NCBI RefSeq assembly: GCF_033958435.1
Contig: NC_134138.1
Coordinates: 3,298,001-3,362,000, forward strand
Direction: 5' to 3'
DNA: 64,000 nucleotides
DNA from: Carettochelys insculpta
Lineage: Eukaryota; Chordata; Testudines; Carettochelyidae
The position numbers and the translations under genes are program-made. The notes below the pieces were generated by a model. It did not search any database, was not told where the DNA came from, and worked only from the letters and a program-made list of their open reading frames with translations. This document shows positions 48,490 through 59,264 of the stretch, one piece after another (the stretch's first letter is position 1; each line of letters opens with the position of its first letter).

Positions 48490-49425
48490 GAAATGAACTT
48501 TCAGAGACTTTCAAGAATCAGCAAATAACATCGCTGGCTGCGTCGGAAGTTATGACTGATGCAAGTAAAGTTTTGCTTCAACAATTCTTCTCTCTAACCC
48601 TGTTCTTTCTTTTTTGTTAATAAATCTTTAGATATTAGATCTAAAGAATTGCTGAGCGTGTTGTTTTGGGTAAGATCCAAGTATATATTGACCAGGGGCA
48701 GGGGCTGGGGCTGGGGCTGGGGCTGGGCCCTTTGGGACCTGAAACAATCTGTGTGGAGTTTGGTGAAATAGGCTTAAGAGCCTCTCACCTTAATTTGGGG
48801 GTTGTTGGTCTGGGCTGGTAGAGCAGCTGGGAAGTCTGGGGGTTTGCTGATGTGGCTCTAGCTGCCCAGTGGGGCTGGCAGAGGTGCTGTGGTGGCTGGT
48901 TGGATTTGCCTTAGTGAGAAGGAAATCCCAGCCTGAGGCTGTAAGCAGCCTGGATTTTAAGCAAAGTTGCCCTGGATTGAGTTCACTAGCTGTGCCCAGA
49001 AACCCTATCCTATTATACCTGCCAACACACTCTGGTCCTTTCCCTTGCAGGGATTTGCTTTCCAAGCATGGGATGGTTGGTGGGAGCCTTTCTGGGCCAG
49101 TGGCAAACACCAGCTGCTTCTAAGAAAGGTCCCACTTGATCCTAATCAGGCACTTGGCTGCCAAAGTCTGGAAGTCAGAAATTCCCTCCTGACCCCCGCA
49201 CTGGCAGAACATTGAGGGGCGGCAGCTCAGTAACCTTCATCACGCTGAGAAGCAAAAAGCCCGTAATCTACAGCCAGACCCAGTAGCCGAATGGAGGATT
49301 GCAGAGGTGTGGATTCAAGTCGTACCTGTGTTGATTGTGTTGCATTTTCTGCTGGGAAAGGGAGCCACTCCTGGGACCACAGCAGTGTCACTGCCACTCC
49401 CAAAGACGCTCTCGTTCCCTATGAC
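48490..49425 (+). repeat. Repeat Z, copy B
   Basis: Inverted duplicate of 34985-35888. It holds TTAATAAATC (48618-48627) and a (GGGGCT)n run at 48701-48727 that is shorter in copy A. The tRNA-like stretch is at 49268-49335. Confidence 0.8.
49268..49335 (+). ncRNA. Degenerate tRNA-like sequence in repeat Z
   Basis: TAGCCGAATGG resembles an RNA polymerase III A box, and GATTCAAGTC about 35 bases later resembles a B box, with CAGACCCAG and CCTGTG at the ends. The cloverleaf is incomplete. The inverted copy A has it at 35055-35118 on the minus strand. It is more likely a tRNA-derived repeat part than a working tRNA. Confidence 0.35.
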
Positions 49426-49774
49426 TCCTCCTGTACTTACGAAACATGGATGACGTCTTTATGATTTGGACCCCTGGTATAGAGACTCTAGGAGAATTCC
49501 ACAGAGACTCTAACAATCTGCACCCCACCATCAACTTATGCCTTGACCACTCCACACAAGAGATACATGTCCTGGACACTACACTACAAATCAAGGATGG
49601 CCTGATTGGTACCACACTCTACCGGAAACCCACTGATCGCTAGACTTACCTACATGCTTCTAGCTTCCATCCTGCACACACAACACAATCCATCGTTTAT
49701 AGTCATGCCCTGAGATACTATCGCATCTGCTCTGATCCTAGTGACAGAGACCGAAAACTACAAGATCTCTACCA

Positions 49775-49871
49775 TTGATCCGAAGAAGTGGGTCTGTCCC
49801 ACGAAAGCTCAACACCGAATAAATCATTTTGGTAGTCTTTAAAGTGCTGCATTTCGGCTGCTTTGTTTTGT
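49775..49871 (+). mobile_element. Penelope-like 3'-tail insertion
   Basis: A 97-bp tail flanked by the 13-bp duplication AAGATCTCTACCA (49762-49774 and 49872-49884). The same insertion at the same site is in copy A (about 34500-34620), so it predates the duplication. Confidence 0.9.
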
Positions 49872-50352
49872 AAGATCTCTACCAAACATTCATAAACCTG
49901 AATTACCCACCAGATGAACTTAAAAAAAACCAAACAAAAAACAAATCAGCAGGGCTAGATGAATACCCAGAAACCAACTACCCCAAGATAGGCCCAAAAA
50001 AGCCAAGAACAGAACACAACTGGTCATCACCTACAGCCCCCAACTCAAACCACTGCAACGAATTATTAAAGACCTACAACCTATCCTTAATCATGATGCC
50101 ACACTCCAGAAGGCCCTAGGTGACAGGCCTGTTCTCTCCTATAGAGAACCTCCCAACCTTATCAGGCTTCTCACCACCAATCATAGGCTGTACCGCCAAA
50201 ATACTAATCCTGGAACTTTTCCTTGTAACAAGCCCTGTTGCCAGCTTTGCCCACATATCTATGCGGGAGATTTCATCCCTGGACCGAACCACATTAAGTA
50301 CAGGATCATGGGCACATTCTCCTGTTCCTCAGCTATAATCGTATATGCCATC

Positions 50353-50788
50353 GGCTGTGTCTCCACGTGCCCCAAACTTCGAAATGGCCATGCAAATGGC
50401 CATTTCGAAGTTTACTAATGAAGCGCTGAAATGCATATTCAACGCTTCATTAGCATGCGGGCGGCAGCGGCGCTTCGAAATTGATGAGCCTTGCGGCCGC
50501 GGGGCACATCCAGACGGGGCTCCTTTTCGAAAGGGCCCCGCCTACTTCGAAGTCCCCATATTCCCATGAGCTCATGGGAATAAGGGGACTTCGAAGAAGG
50601 TGGCATCCTTTCGAAAAGGAGCCCGGTCTGGATGCGCCGCGCGGTGGCAAGGCTCGTCAATTTCGAAGCGCCGCTGCCGCCCGCATGCTAATGAAGCGCT
50701 GAATATGCATTTCAGCGCTTCATTAGTAAACTTCGAAATGGCCATTTGCATGGCCATTTCGAAGTTTGGGGCACGTGTAGACACAGCC
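50353..50788. mobile_element. MITE-a, full-length 436-bp palindrome
   Basis: The ends GGCTGTGTCTCCACGTGCCC and GGGGCACGTGTAGACACAGCC are inverted repeats, and almost the whole element pairs with itself around CCCATGAGCTCATGGG (50563-50578). The target duplication is ATC (50350-50352 and 50789-50791). Removing the element and one ATC restores the Penelope frame YAIMCQQC. TTCGAA sites are kept on both arms. Confidence 0.93.
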
Positions 50789-50809
50789 ATCATGTGCCAA
50801 CAATGCTCA

Positions 50810-51392
50810 GTAGGCATCCTTCGATCCCAAGGGATCATGGGTTTGCACCCCAGTTGGACTGATTCGAGCAGCGTCTTCTGTGGCTGTGCAATCCAATGCG
50901 GGAGTGGCAGTCCTTTCCGCACTGTGAGCAGCAGTAGGCAGATGTCGCTCTGGTGTCACGGGCAGGGATTTTCCTGAGGGCTCTCCTGTCTTCCGCTTCC
51001 TTCACCAAGGTAGTTTCATACATCGCAAGAGCTTCCTTCACTCCCTGTTTCCAGGCGTGCCTGTCTGAGGCGAGCGAATGCCAGGTGCTCACACTGATAG
51101 AGAGAGCGCTGAGGTCACGCTTGCACGTGTCCTTGTAGCACAATTTCGGTCGCCCTTTCGGCCTCTTTCCAAACGCCAGTTCGCCGAAGAGGAGGTCCTT
51201 CAGTATTCGGCCATCCGTCATGCGTGAGACATGGCCCAGCCAGCGCATACGCCTCTGTTTGAGAAGGGTGAACATGGAGACGGCGCCTGCCCTCTCAAGC
51301 GCTGCGCTATTGGGGACCTTGTCCTGCCATGAGATACCGAGTATGCGCCTAAGGCAGCGCATGTGGAATGTGTTGAGCCTCTGACCCCCTCT
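50810..51392 (-). pseudogene. LINE ORF2 C-terminal insertion in Penelope copy B
   Basis: 583 bp, flanked by the 10-bp duplication ACAATGCTCA (50800-50809 and 51393-51402). The open minus-strand frame reads LNTFHMRCLRRILGISWQDK, GRILKDLLFGELAFGKRPKG, LCYKDTCKRDLSALSI and a terminal finger CSQCGKDCHSRIGLHSHRRR. It is a strongly 5'-truncated copy of a non-LTR retrotransposon. The long frame (51524-50835) starts in Penelope sequence, so its first residues are not LINE. Confidence 0.9.
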
Positions 51393-51725
51393 ACAATGCT
51401 CACACACCACGTATATAAGACAGACCACAAACACTCTTCGACAAAGAATGAACGACCATAGAGCAGACATTAAAATCTCCAAATACCCCAACCTGTCAGC
51501 CCGCACTTTACTGGAGCGGGCCATTCTGTTAAAGACCTGAGAACTTGTTTGCTACTGAAAAGGGACTTTAACGGCCGTCTACAGAGGGACTGCTCAGAAC
51601 TAACATTCATATTCAAATTCGACACATTAACATGTGGTTTGAAGAGGGACAGCAACTTCCTGCCCCATTATAAGGACTCTTTTACCTTTTAAGTGCTTTC
51701 TTGTTTTATCTAACTCTTAACTCCC

Positions 51726-52125
51726 TGTGATGGAGTGGGGGATACCTGTGTGTGTGTGAGTGGCTCACAGAGGGTGTGGGGCTCCTGCTGAGGGTAACCC
51801 TGACGACCAGGTAACACCTTTGTACTGCAGACAAAGGAGGAGGTGGAGCCTAAGGGGTTTGAATTGGAACTGGGAGTGGGGAAGCAGTTGGTCTGGGCTA
51901 AGGAAGAGAGGGACAAAGAAGGGGGCCTGGTCCCAGCTCTGGGGCCCCCTCGGGGACCCCTCTCCCCAACATGGATTGGACTGGCTGTCTCTGCCTGCTG
52001 TACTGACTCCTCTGTACGATGCTGTGTCCTGTCGGCTAATAAACCTGCTGTTTTCCTGCTGAGTGAGAGACCCTCCTGCCTGTGGACGGGGTGCAGAGCT
52101 TGGGGGACCCCAGAACCCCATCACA
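51726..52125 (+). repeat. 5' LTR
   Basis: Ends TGTGATGG and CCATCACA. The polyA signal AATAAA is in GGCTAATAAACCTGCTG (52035-52051). Confidence 0.93.
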
Positions 52126-53750
52126 CTGGTGTCAGAAGTGGGATGTTCTGCACCCCGAGGATGGAGCATCCAGCAGTAAGTGACGGGTGCCACGGAAGAA
52201 GAAGAGGGGCCTGCGAGACCCAGGTGTGCTGAAGGGCAGTGAGGTGCAGCTCCCCAAGGCGGAGGGGCCTGCTGCCAAACCCAAGCAACTGCGGTCGTGG
52301 TTCTCGAGAGGGGGTGCCACACCCGAGCAGGGGTTACTCCTGGGAATCTGTTGGAGTCGGTCCCAGAAGGTGGAGGGGCCGAGAGCCCAACTCCCAGGAA
52401 CAAGTGACCCCTGAGGAGGCTGACGCTAAATGAGTTCTTCCCAAGACAGGGTGCTCATGGTCCTTGAGAGCGGGTGTCACACTGAAGAAGGGGTTCCTCT
52501 GAGAGTCTGTTGGAGTCGGTCCCAGAGGGCAGAGGGGCCTACGGCCTAACCCCAGGGAGCTTGTGACCCGCAAGGAGCCTGGCACACTGAACGGATTCTT
52601 CCAGGAAGCGTGGGGTGCAGAGGGCATCAGCCTAAGAGCCTGCAACCACGCTGAGCAACTCCGCTGTGAAGTGGCAGCACCTGGAAACCAAATCGAGATT
52701 AAAGAAGCTGGACAAGGCAGCGTGGATGTGCAGTGGCAGAGCTGAGGGTTGAGGAGAATCCTGCAGAGGTGAGCCCGGATCGGGGCAGGGAACCCTGGAC
52801 TGCCTGGAGCTCTGAACCGAGTGGCCTGCCGCAGCTCAAGGAGGGAAGGAGCGATTCCAACCCATCATCTACTAGTGGCCAAGACAGACCTGCGAAAAGT
52901 TTTCCAGGCCTGGGCCAAGGAAGGTCCCTGTGTGTCTGTGCAGGAAAGCAGCTGATCCACTGGGAATGGCAAGTTGTCTGTGAGAGAAGCTGCTTCACCT
53001 TCTGTGTGTGTGTGGAGACCAGCCGGGGAGCTGGGACAAAGGAGAAAGTGTCTCCCATTGTCTGTCTGTGTTGAACAGCAGCAGCAGCCTGGGGAGAGAG
53101 CAGAGCCTGCGTTTGGAAAAGGTGCCAATGAGGAAACTAGCCCATTGTCTGAGGAAGATTCACCAGCCTGGGGTGGCTGGAGAAGGAACCACCAGGAAAG
53201 AGCATTCCAGTCTTGCAACCTCTCACATGAGGAGGAACATTCCAAACCTGTTGTGTGGCATGGAAGGGGAAACTGAGGCACACAACCATTCTGGTGGTCT
53301 GGCTAAATGCCAAGGGTGGAAGCATTTGTACCTTCCTTTACTGGACTGTAACTAAATTCCAAACATTGGCCGGAGTAGCTGTATGGACTGGTGGTCAGAC
53401 AGGGCAGGGCCCAGACCAGAAAAAAACTATTTAATCTGTTGGTGCTGCAGCATCTGTATGGGCTCTGCCTGCCCGACTTGAGAACGTGGCTAATGGACCA
53501 GAGACAAAAGCAGGAAAACCAACCAACCTGAGGGAACTAAAGGGACTTGTCCGGCTGCATCACATGAAAAGGGCCAATACCAAGCTCCTAAATTGGAGCC
53601 TCCCCCAGCAGGATTATGACATGAAGGTGGTGCACATCAAGGGGAGCACTAAGGGTACAGCCGATGCCCGATCACGAGGGGAGAGCCCCGAACTTCCCCA
53701 GGTCACTGGCTGAGTGATCCCGCTCAGTTCGGTCTGGAAGGGGGGAGAGA

Positions 53751-54150
53751 TGTGATGGAGTGGGGGATACCTGTGTGTGTGTGAGTGGCTCACAGAGGGT
53801 GTGGGGCTCCTGCTGAGGGTAACCCTGACGACCAGGTAACACCTTTGTACTGCAGACAAAGGAGGAGGTGGAGCCTAAGGGGTTTGAATTGGAACTGGGA
53901 GTGGGGAAGCAGTTGGTCTGGGCTAAGGAAGAGAGAGACAAAGAAGGGGGCCTGGTCCCAGCTCTGGGGCCCCCTCGGGGACCCCTCTCCCCAACATGGA
54001 TTAAACTGGCTGTCTCTGCCTGCTGTACTGACTCCTCTGTACGATGCTGTGTCCTGTCGGCTAATAAACCTGCTGTTTTCCTGCTGAGTGAGAGACTCTC
54101 CTGCCTGTGAACGGGGTGCAGAGCTTGGGGGACCCCAGAACCCCATCACA
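53751..54150 (+). repeat. 3' LTR
   Basis: Same length as the 5' LTR. Differences seen: GAGAGAGAC for GAGAGGGAC, ATTAAACTGG for ATTGGACTGG, GACTCTCC for GACCCTCC, and GTGAACGG for GTGGACGG. Confidence 0.93.
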
Positions 54151-54199
54151 CTCCCCCCCGGCCCCGCCACCCCTCTGCTCTTCTGACTTGCCAACCTTG

Positions 54200-54281
54200 C
54201 TGAATATTCATTTCAGCACCTCATTAGTATTCTTCTATTCAGTTATTAGCATAGCCATTCCAAAGTACAGCTGCAGTCCAG
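54200..54281. mobile_element. MITE-c fragment
   Basis: GAATATTCATTTCAGCACCT and AGTTATTAGCATAGCCATTC, matching part of the element at 42450-42853. Confidence 0.65.
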
Positions 54282-54991
54282 AGCTACGTCTACACGTGAA
54301 GCCTACATCGAAGTAGCTTATTTCGATGTAGCGACATCAAAATAGGCTATTTCAATGAATAACGTCTGCACGTTCTCCAGGGCTGGCAACGTCGACGTTC
54401 AACATCGACGTTGCGCAGCACCACATCGAAATAGGCGCTGCAAGGGAAAGTCTACACGCCAAAGTAGCACACATCGAAATAAGGGTGCCAGGCACAGCTG
54501 CAGACAGGGTCACAGGGCGGACTCAACAGCAAGCCGCTCCCTTAAAGGGCCCCTCCCAGACACACTTGCACTAAACAACACAAGATCCACAGAGCCGACA
54601 GCTGGTTGCAGACCCTGTGCATGCAGCATGGATCCCCAGCTGCAGCAGCAGCAGCCAGAAGCCCTGGGCTCAGGGCTGCTGAACACGGTGACCATAGAGC
54701 CCCGCAGGGGCTGGAGAGAGAGCGTCTCTCAACCCCTCAGCTGATGGCCGCTATGGGGGACCCCGCAATTTTGATGTTGCAGGACGCGGATCGGCTACAT
54801 GTGCCCTACTTCGATGTTCAACTTCGAAGTAGGGCGCTATTCCCATCCCCTCATGGGGTTAGCGGCTTCGACGTCTCGCTGCCTAACATCGATGTTAACA
54901 TCGAAATAGCGCCCAACACGTGTAGACGTGACGGGCGCTATTTCGAAGTTAGTGCCGCTACTTCGAAGTAGCGTGCACGTGTAGACACGGG
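54282..54991 (-). mobile_element. T element copy
   Basis: AGCTACGTCTACACGTGAAG to GTGCACGTGTAGACACGG, opposite in orientation to T1. The small conserved frame is on the + strand (54606-54971). An upstream frame on the same strand reads MDPQLQQQQPEALGSGLL (from 54630) and stops at about 54744. Confidence 0.88.
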
Positions 54992-55140
54992 TTGCAAGTG
55001 TTCAGGAGGGTGGTTGGGTGACTTGCATTACTGATCCCTGTTTTTTTGTCAGGTGGTGGAGCTGGCCCATGGTCCCTGGGGGTGATGTCCCATAAATCTT
55101 GTCTTAGGTGCTGTGGTCACCCCTTGTATTTCAGGGCATG

Positions 55141-55348
55141 ATTGCCAGGGTGCGGGAGAGGTGGGACCTGCTTGTCTCTGATACCCAGCCTTCCCAAGGC
55201 CAAGCCAGCTAGCTGCTTTGAAAACAGTTGCGCAAATCCAGCGGCCATTTGTGCTCTAGAGAACAGACTGGCCCTGCTGGTTGGTCTGGTGGGGAGAGAG
55301 CTGCGCAGGGCAGCTGTGTCCCTCACTGCCAGGACTCCCAAGTTTACA
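55141..55348 (+). repeat. Repeat R1, inverted partner of 28.3 kb
   Basis: Reverse complement of 28333-28535. It is followed by an (AGGAC)n run at 55391-55411. 54992-55140 and 55412-55772 are unrecognised. Confidence 0.75.
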
Positions 55349-55777
55349 GCAAGGTCTGCCTACCAGGACCAGCACCAGGGGTACGGGGAGAGGACAGGAC
55401 AGGACAGGACATAGCTTAGTCTTAACCTCCTGCTGGGTGCTCAGAGAGTGCCATTGGCACTGGAGGAAAAGGCTTCTGCCTCTGCAGCTCCCCATTGCAC
55501 AGCCCAGACGGAGCTGCCCTCCACTGAGGACGTCACTCCGCCTCTCTTTGGGGCATGCCCCAGGCAAAGGATTAATTGAGCCCTGCCACTGGGTCCATGC
55601 TGTGGCAGCCAGTTTCAGCCACTTCACGCTGGATCCACGCCGCGTCCCAGGGAATTTGCAGCCCCTGGGCTGGCCTCACCCCTTCCTACCCTGGACAGCT
55701 CATGCAGAACAGAAGGCCCCCGCACTGCAGGGGGGTGCTGTGAGGAGGGGCAGGCAGGGCTCTGGCTGATAGGAGCC

Positions 55778-56194
55778 TGTGATGGGGTTCAGGGGTCCCC
55801 CTGCACTGCACCCCGTCCGCTGGCAGGAGTGACTCTAACTCAGCAGGTACAACAGGAGGTTTATTTGGCACCAGATGCCCAGTTTCTCACAGAAGCGTCA
55901 GTGCAGCAGTCAGAGACAGTCCTTCCAACTCGTCCTGGGGTGAGGAGCCCGAGGGGTGCCCCTCTGGGGTGTAGCTTTTGGCTGGCTGCCTTCCAGCTCC
56001 CTCTCACCCAGCCTCTAACTGCTGCCCCCGATTCAAAACCAGCTCAGCTCCACCCTCCTCTTTGTTCAGAGCTGTGGTGTTACCTGCCAGCCTAGGTTAT
56101 AGCCCCAGGGTCATCCTCAGCCGCTGGGAGCTGCTCTGCTTGTCCCACACATCCAGCCTGAGTCTCACACATGCACTCCCCCAACTCCATCACA
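55778..56194 (-). mobile_element. Solo LTR, Ty3/Gypsy-type
   Basis: 417 bp from TGTGATGGGG to CTCCATCACA, with the target duplication GAGCC at 55773-55777 and 56195-56199. It is related to, but clearly diverged from, the LTR pair at 51.7 kb. 56200-56679 is unrecognised. Confidence 0.9.
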
Positions 56195-56679
56195 GAGCCC
56201 CACAGCAGGTAGGGGTGGGGAGCCACAGAAGGGGGGGATGGGAAGGGACCTCAGCTTGTCCCTGGCTGAGTCTCCCAGGGCCCTGTGCTGTGCCAGAGGG
56301 GGCTGTGGGCTGGCCCTCCCCCAGCCCTTCATAGAGCCAGGCGCAGCGGGAAGGACAGCATGTCACCGGCTCCCCGCAGGCTGAGCGCCATTGTGCCAGG
56401 GAAGGAGCTCATTGTCTGCGGGCAGGCAGGCTCATGCAGACAATGCGGCTCTGCTGAGCAGCCAAACAGGCGCTGGAGCTGGCGGGGGCCCAGGGCTCCC
56501 CGGCAGGAGATCCTCAGAGAAGGGCACGGAAGAGCCGCCTTTGGAGAGCCTGGGCTGTGTGACTGGAAGGGCAAATAGGGGTAGGAGTTGGGGTTAGGGG
56601 CACTTAAGGGAGGAACGTGAGTTGGCTGGGGGGCCAACAGTGGGAGGATGGGGTTGGTGAAGGGGAGTAAGGCAGGCCT

Positions 56680-57405
56680 GTGGGGGGGGGGGAGCTAGCT
56701 CAGTGGTTAGAGCATTGGCCTGCTAAACCCAGGGGTGTGAGCTCAGTCCTTGAGGGAGTCACTTAGGGACCAGGGCCAAGTTTTTTAAAAAAAGGGGGGA
56801 GGTGCTGGTTCAGGCTGAATGACATTCTGAGGTCCTTTACATCTCTTTGAGGTGTGTATCTCCATATAGCTTCGACAGGAGTAGGGATAGCTCAGTGGTT
56901 TGAGCATTGCCCTGCTAAAGCCAAAGTTGTGAGCTCAGTCCTTGAGGAGGCCATTTAGGGATCTGGGGCAAATAGATTTAGCTGGCTTATTGGTCTCTGG
57001 GTATGACTTTTAAAAAAAAAGCGGGGGGAGGGGTTAACTCAGTGGTCTGAGCAGTGGCCTGTTAAACTCCCTGAGTAGTGAGTTCAGGCCTTGAGAAGTT
57101 TGGGAGAAATAATGTGTGGGGAGGAAATCTGTCAGGGATGTTGCTTGGTGCTGTGTATCTCCCCAGATGAAAAAAATGTCAAGGGGGTGGGAGAGGTCAG
57201 TGGTTAGAGCATTGACCCACTAAACCCAGGGGTGTTGAGCTCAACCCCCTGAGAGGGCCATTTAGGGGGTCTCAGGCAAATAGATTTAAAAAAAAAAAGT
57301 GGCAGGGATGGTGCTTGGCCCTGCCCAGAGGAAGGGGACTGGACTGGATGAATTCCCAGGGCCCCTTCCAGCTCTGTGAGATGTGTATCTCTGTATATAA
57401 ATCAC
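56680..57405 (+). mobile_element. Cluster of four Cry-type SINEs
   Basis: Four tRNA-derived heads in the same orientation: about 56688 (GGAGCTAGCTCAGTGGTTAG), 56882 (TAGGGATAGCTCAGTGGTTT), 57027 (AGGGGTTAACTCAGTGGTCT) and 57190 (GAGAGGTCAGTGGTTAGAGC). Each has A and B box remnants and an A-rich or T-rich tail (AGATTTAAAAAA). The last keeps the full body ending GGGCCCCTTCCAGCTCTGTG. Confidence 0.9.
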
Positions 57406-59251
57406 AGGGCCTGTCACTTGAGCTCCAGGGGGACCTCCCTCAGCTGCCTCTACCAGTACATCCATTATCTTCTCTGCCAAGCTGAGCCCAGCCCTGAGAG
57501 GGTGCCACTGCAATCCCCCCGTCTTCATCACTCAGCAAGGCCTGGGAAAGTGACAAGGTCAGGGCCCACCTCCACTCTTCTGGTTTTAGCCCTCAACACA
57601 GACCACAGAACTGGCTGTGCTCTAAGAAAGCATTTTAGCCAGAGGTTATTGTGGCTGCAGCTGAGGCCTCACCCAGACTGGGCACATCCCTGCCAGTCAC
57701 AAAGCCTGGGCAGAGCAGGGGCTGAGATTCCTGCTCGGTGGGGGATGAGCATCCCAGGAAGAAGAGATGGAAAGCTACACTGAAAAGGGAAAGCCCCAGG
57801 TGCCTCTGAGATCAGACAGACCCCCACAGCTCTGCAGAAGCAGGGGACTCACTGCCCCATGAACTGAGCAGCTGAGCTGGGACCTGTGCTAGCCCAATCT
57901 TCCCACAGCCTGTACAGCAGGGCGGCTCTGCCAACAGTAATACCCAGGCATCAGCCAACGTAACAGTGTGTGTGTCTGGTACAACTTCCATCCAGGGACA
58001 CCAGGTACCTGGCAATCATTGGCTAACTCAGCCTCATGCTTTGCAGGAGATGTGGCAGTAGAGCCACCGACCGGCAACAAGAATCTCCCAGAGTCACAGA
58101 GTCAGCTGCATGTGCAGAACCCAGGAGTCCTGGCTCCCAGTCCCTCCTGTACTCTCTAGGAGGCCTTCCCCCCGAGATGTGAATAGAGCCTAGGAGGGTT
58201 TGCTCTCATCCCTTGTTGTGTTCTCTCTGTGCCTCACTGCCCCACCTACACTACAGGGACTCTCAGGTTGCCCCCCACCCCACCTGGGTAGTGGAGGCTT
58301 GTTAAGCACTAAGTTATCTGCTCAGAGCTCTGGCTGAGCAACAGGCGTAGCGGCTGAGCCTGGGGGCAGGCCAGAGTTGGGCAGAGCCCTTGGGCAGTCA
58401 GCCTATGCAGTGGTGGGCAGGGGAGTCACAGAAGCGCTCCCTGCCTGGGCCCTGCTGGGGCTGTCCCCTTCCCCACCCCTCTTCCTGGCACACATCCCAG
58501 TGCGAAAGGGCCAGCCCAGCGACACAGATGGAGGTGGAGACCTTCGCAAGGCTGTGCTCTGGCCCTGGGCTCCTGCCAGGTTCCCTGGGCTGCCTGTGCC
58601 CAGGAAAGGGAGGGAGGTAAAGAGCAAGGGAGCTTTCACCCACGCACAAACCTGAGAGCGGGGATGAGGGGCATGCTGAGCTATGGGTCTCAGCCCTCCC
58701 TTCAATCACTGTGAGCAGGCTACGCTGCAGCCTCACCCACACCTGGCTTCTGACATGCCCTGAGGAGGCTCCAGGCGTAAGAATTAATCACCATAACACA
58801 TAACAATAATTCGCCCGTACTCACAGCCAGGTAAATGTGGCTGCCTTACACCAGCACCAATGCATAAGCCAGTAACGTAACAGTGCCACCTGGTCGTCAG
58901 TTTGGGTATCGCAGCAAGGGCATCCCCCGCGGAACATGCCACGGGCTCTCTGACACCGGTCATGGCGTCTCGCTACAGCTTCCAGTGCTGAACTGAGCAG
59001 GTTCCTCCGGCTCTGGGTTCAGGCCCGGAAAGATGATAGCACACCGGGAGGGAATTCAGGAAAGAGCAGGCAGAAGCTGCCATGTACCTTGAAGGAGCTA
59101 AGAGCCTCCTGGCTAGAGCACTGCACCCCTTTCATTGCAGCTGGCCAACACTGACCTAAACCTTGGACTAGTCCACAGGGAAGAAGGACATCCCGGCATA
59201 GTGCAGAGCCAAGCTGCCTTCTTCCAGCGGCTACAGCATGGTAAGAAATAA
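57406..59251. other. Unrecognised sequence
   Basis: Single-copy looking sequence. No repeat family, exon or RNA gene could be supported. Short frames overlap on both strands. Confidence 0.5.
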
Positions 59252-59264
59252 ATATGCCAAGAAC

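Larger units (their letters stand above)
49426..51720 (+). pseudogene. Penelope-like element copy B, with nested insertions
   Basis: Same protein order as copy A but on the + strand: YLRNMDDVFMIWTPG (RT catalytic Asp pair), YRKPTDR then a stop at the next codon (TAG where the family has Gln), GTFSCSSA and VYAI before the MITE-a, CQQCS before the LINE, then the GIY-YIG part (TTYIRQTTNTLRQRMN) and its tail. Insertions inside it: its own 3' tail (49775-49871), MITE-a (50353-50788), a LINE (50810-51392) and a Gypsy element (51726-54150). The Penelope sequence resumes at 54156-54199. Confidence 0.9.
51726..54150 (+). mobile_element. Ty3/Gypsy-type LTR retrotransposon, internally deleted, young
   Basis: Two 400-bp LTRs (51726-52125 and 53751-54150), each TGTGATGG to CCATCACA, differ at about five sites. 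The target duplication is CTCCC (51721-51725 and 54151-54155). The primer site TGGTGTCAGAAGTGGGA starts at 52127, consistent with tRNA-Leu priming. The polypurine tract AAGGGGGGAGAGA precedes the 3' LTR. The only recognisable coding part is an RNase H end (LLNWSLPQQDYDMKVVHIKG, then ADARSR) at about 53580-53680. At 2.4 kb it cannot be autonomous. Confidence 0.93.
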
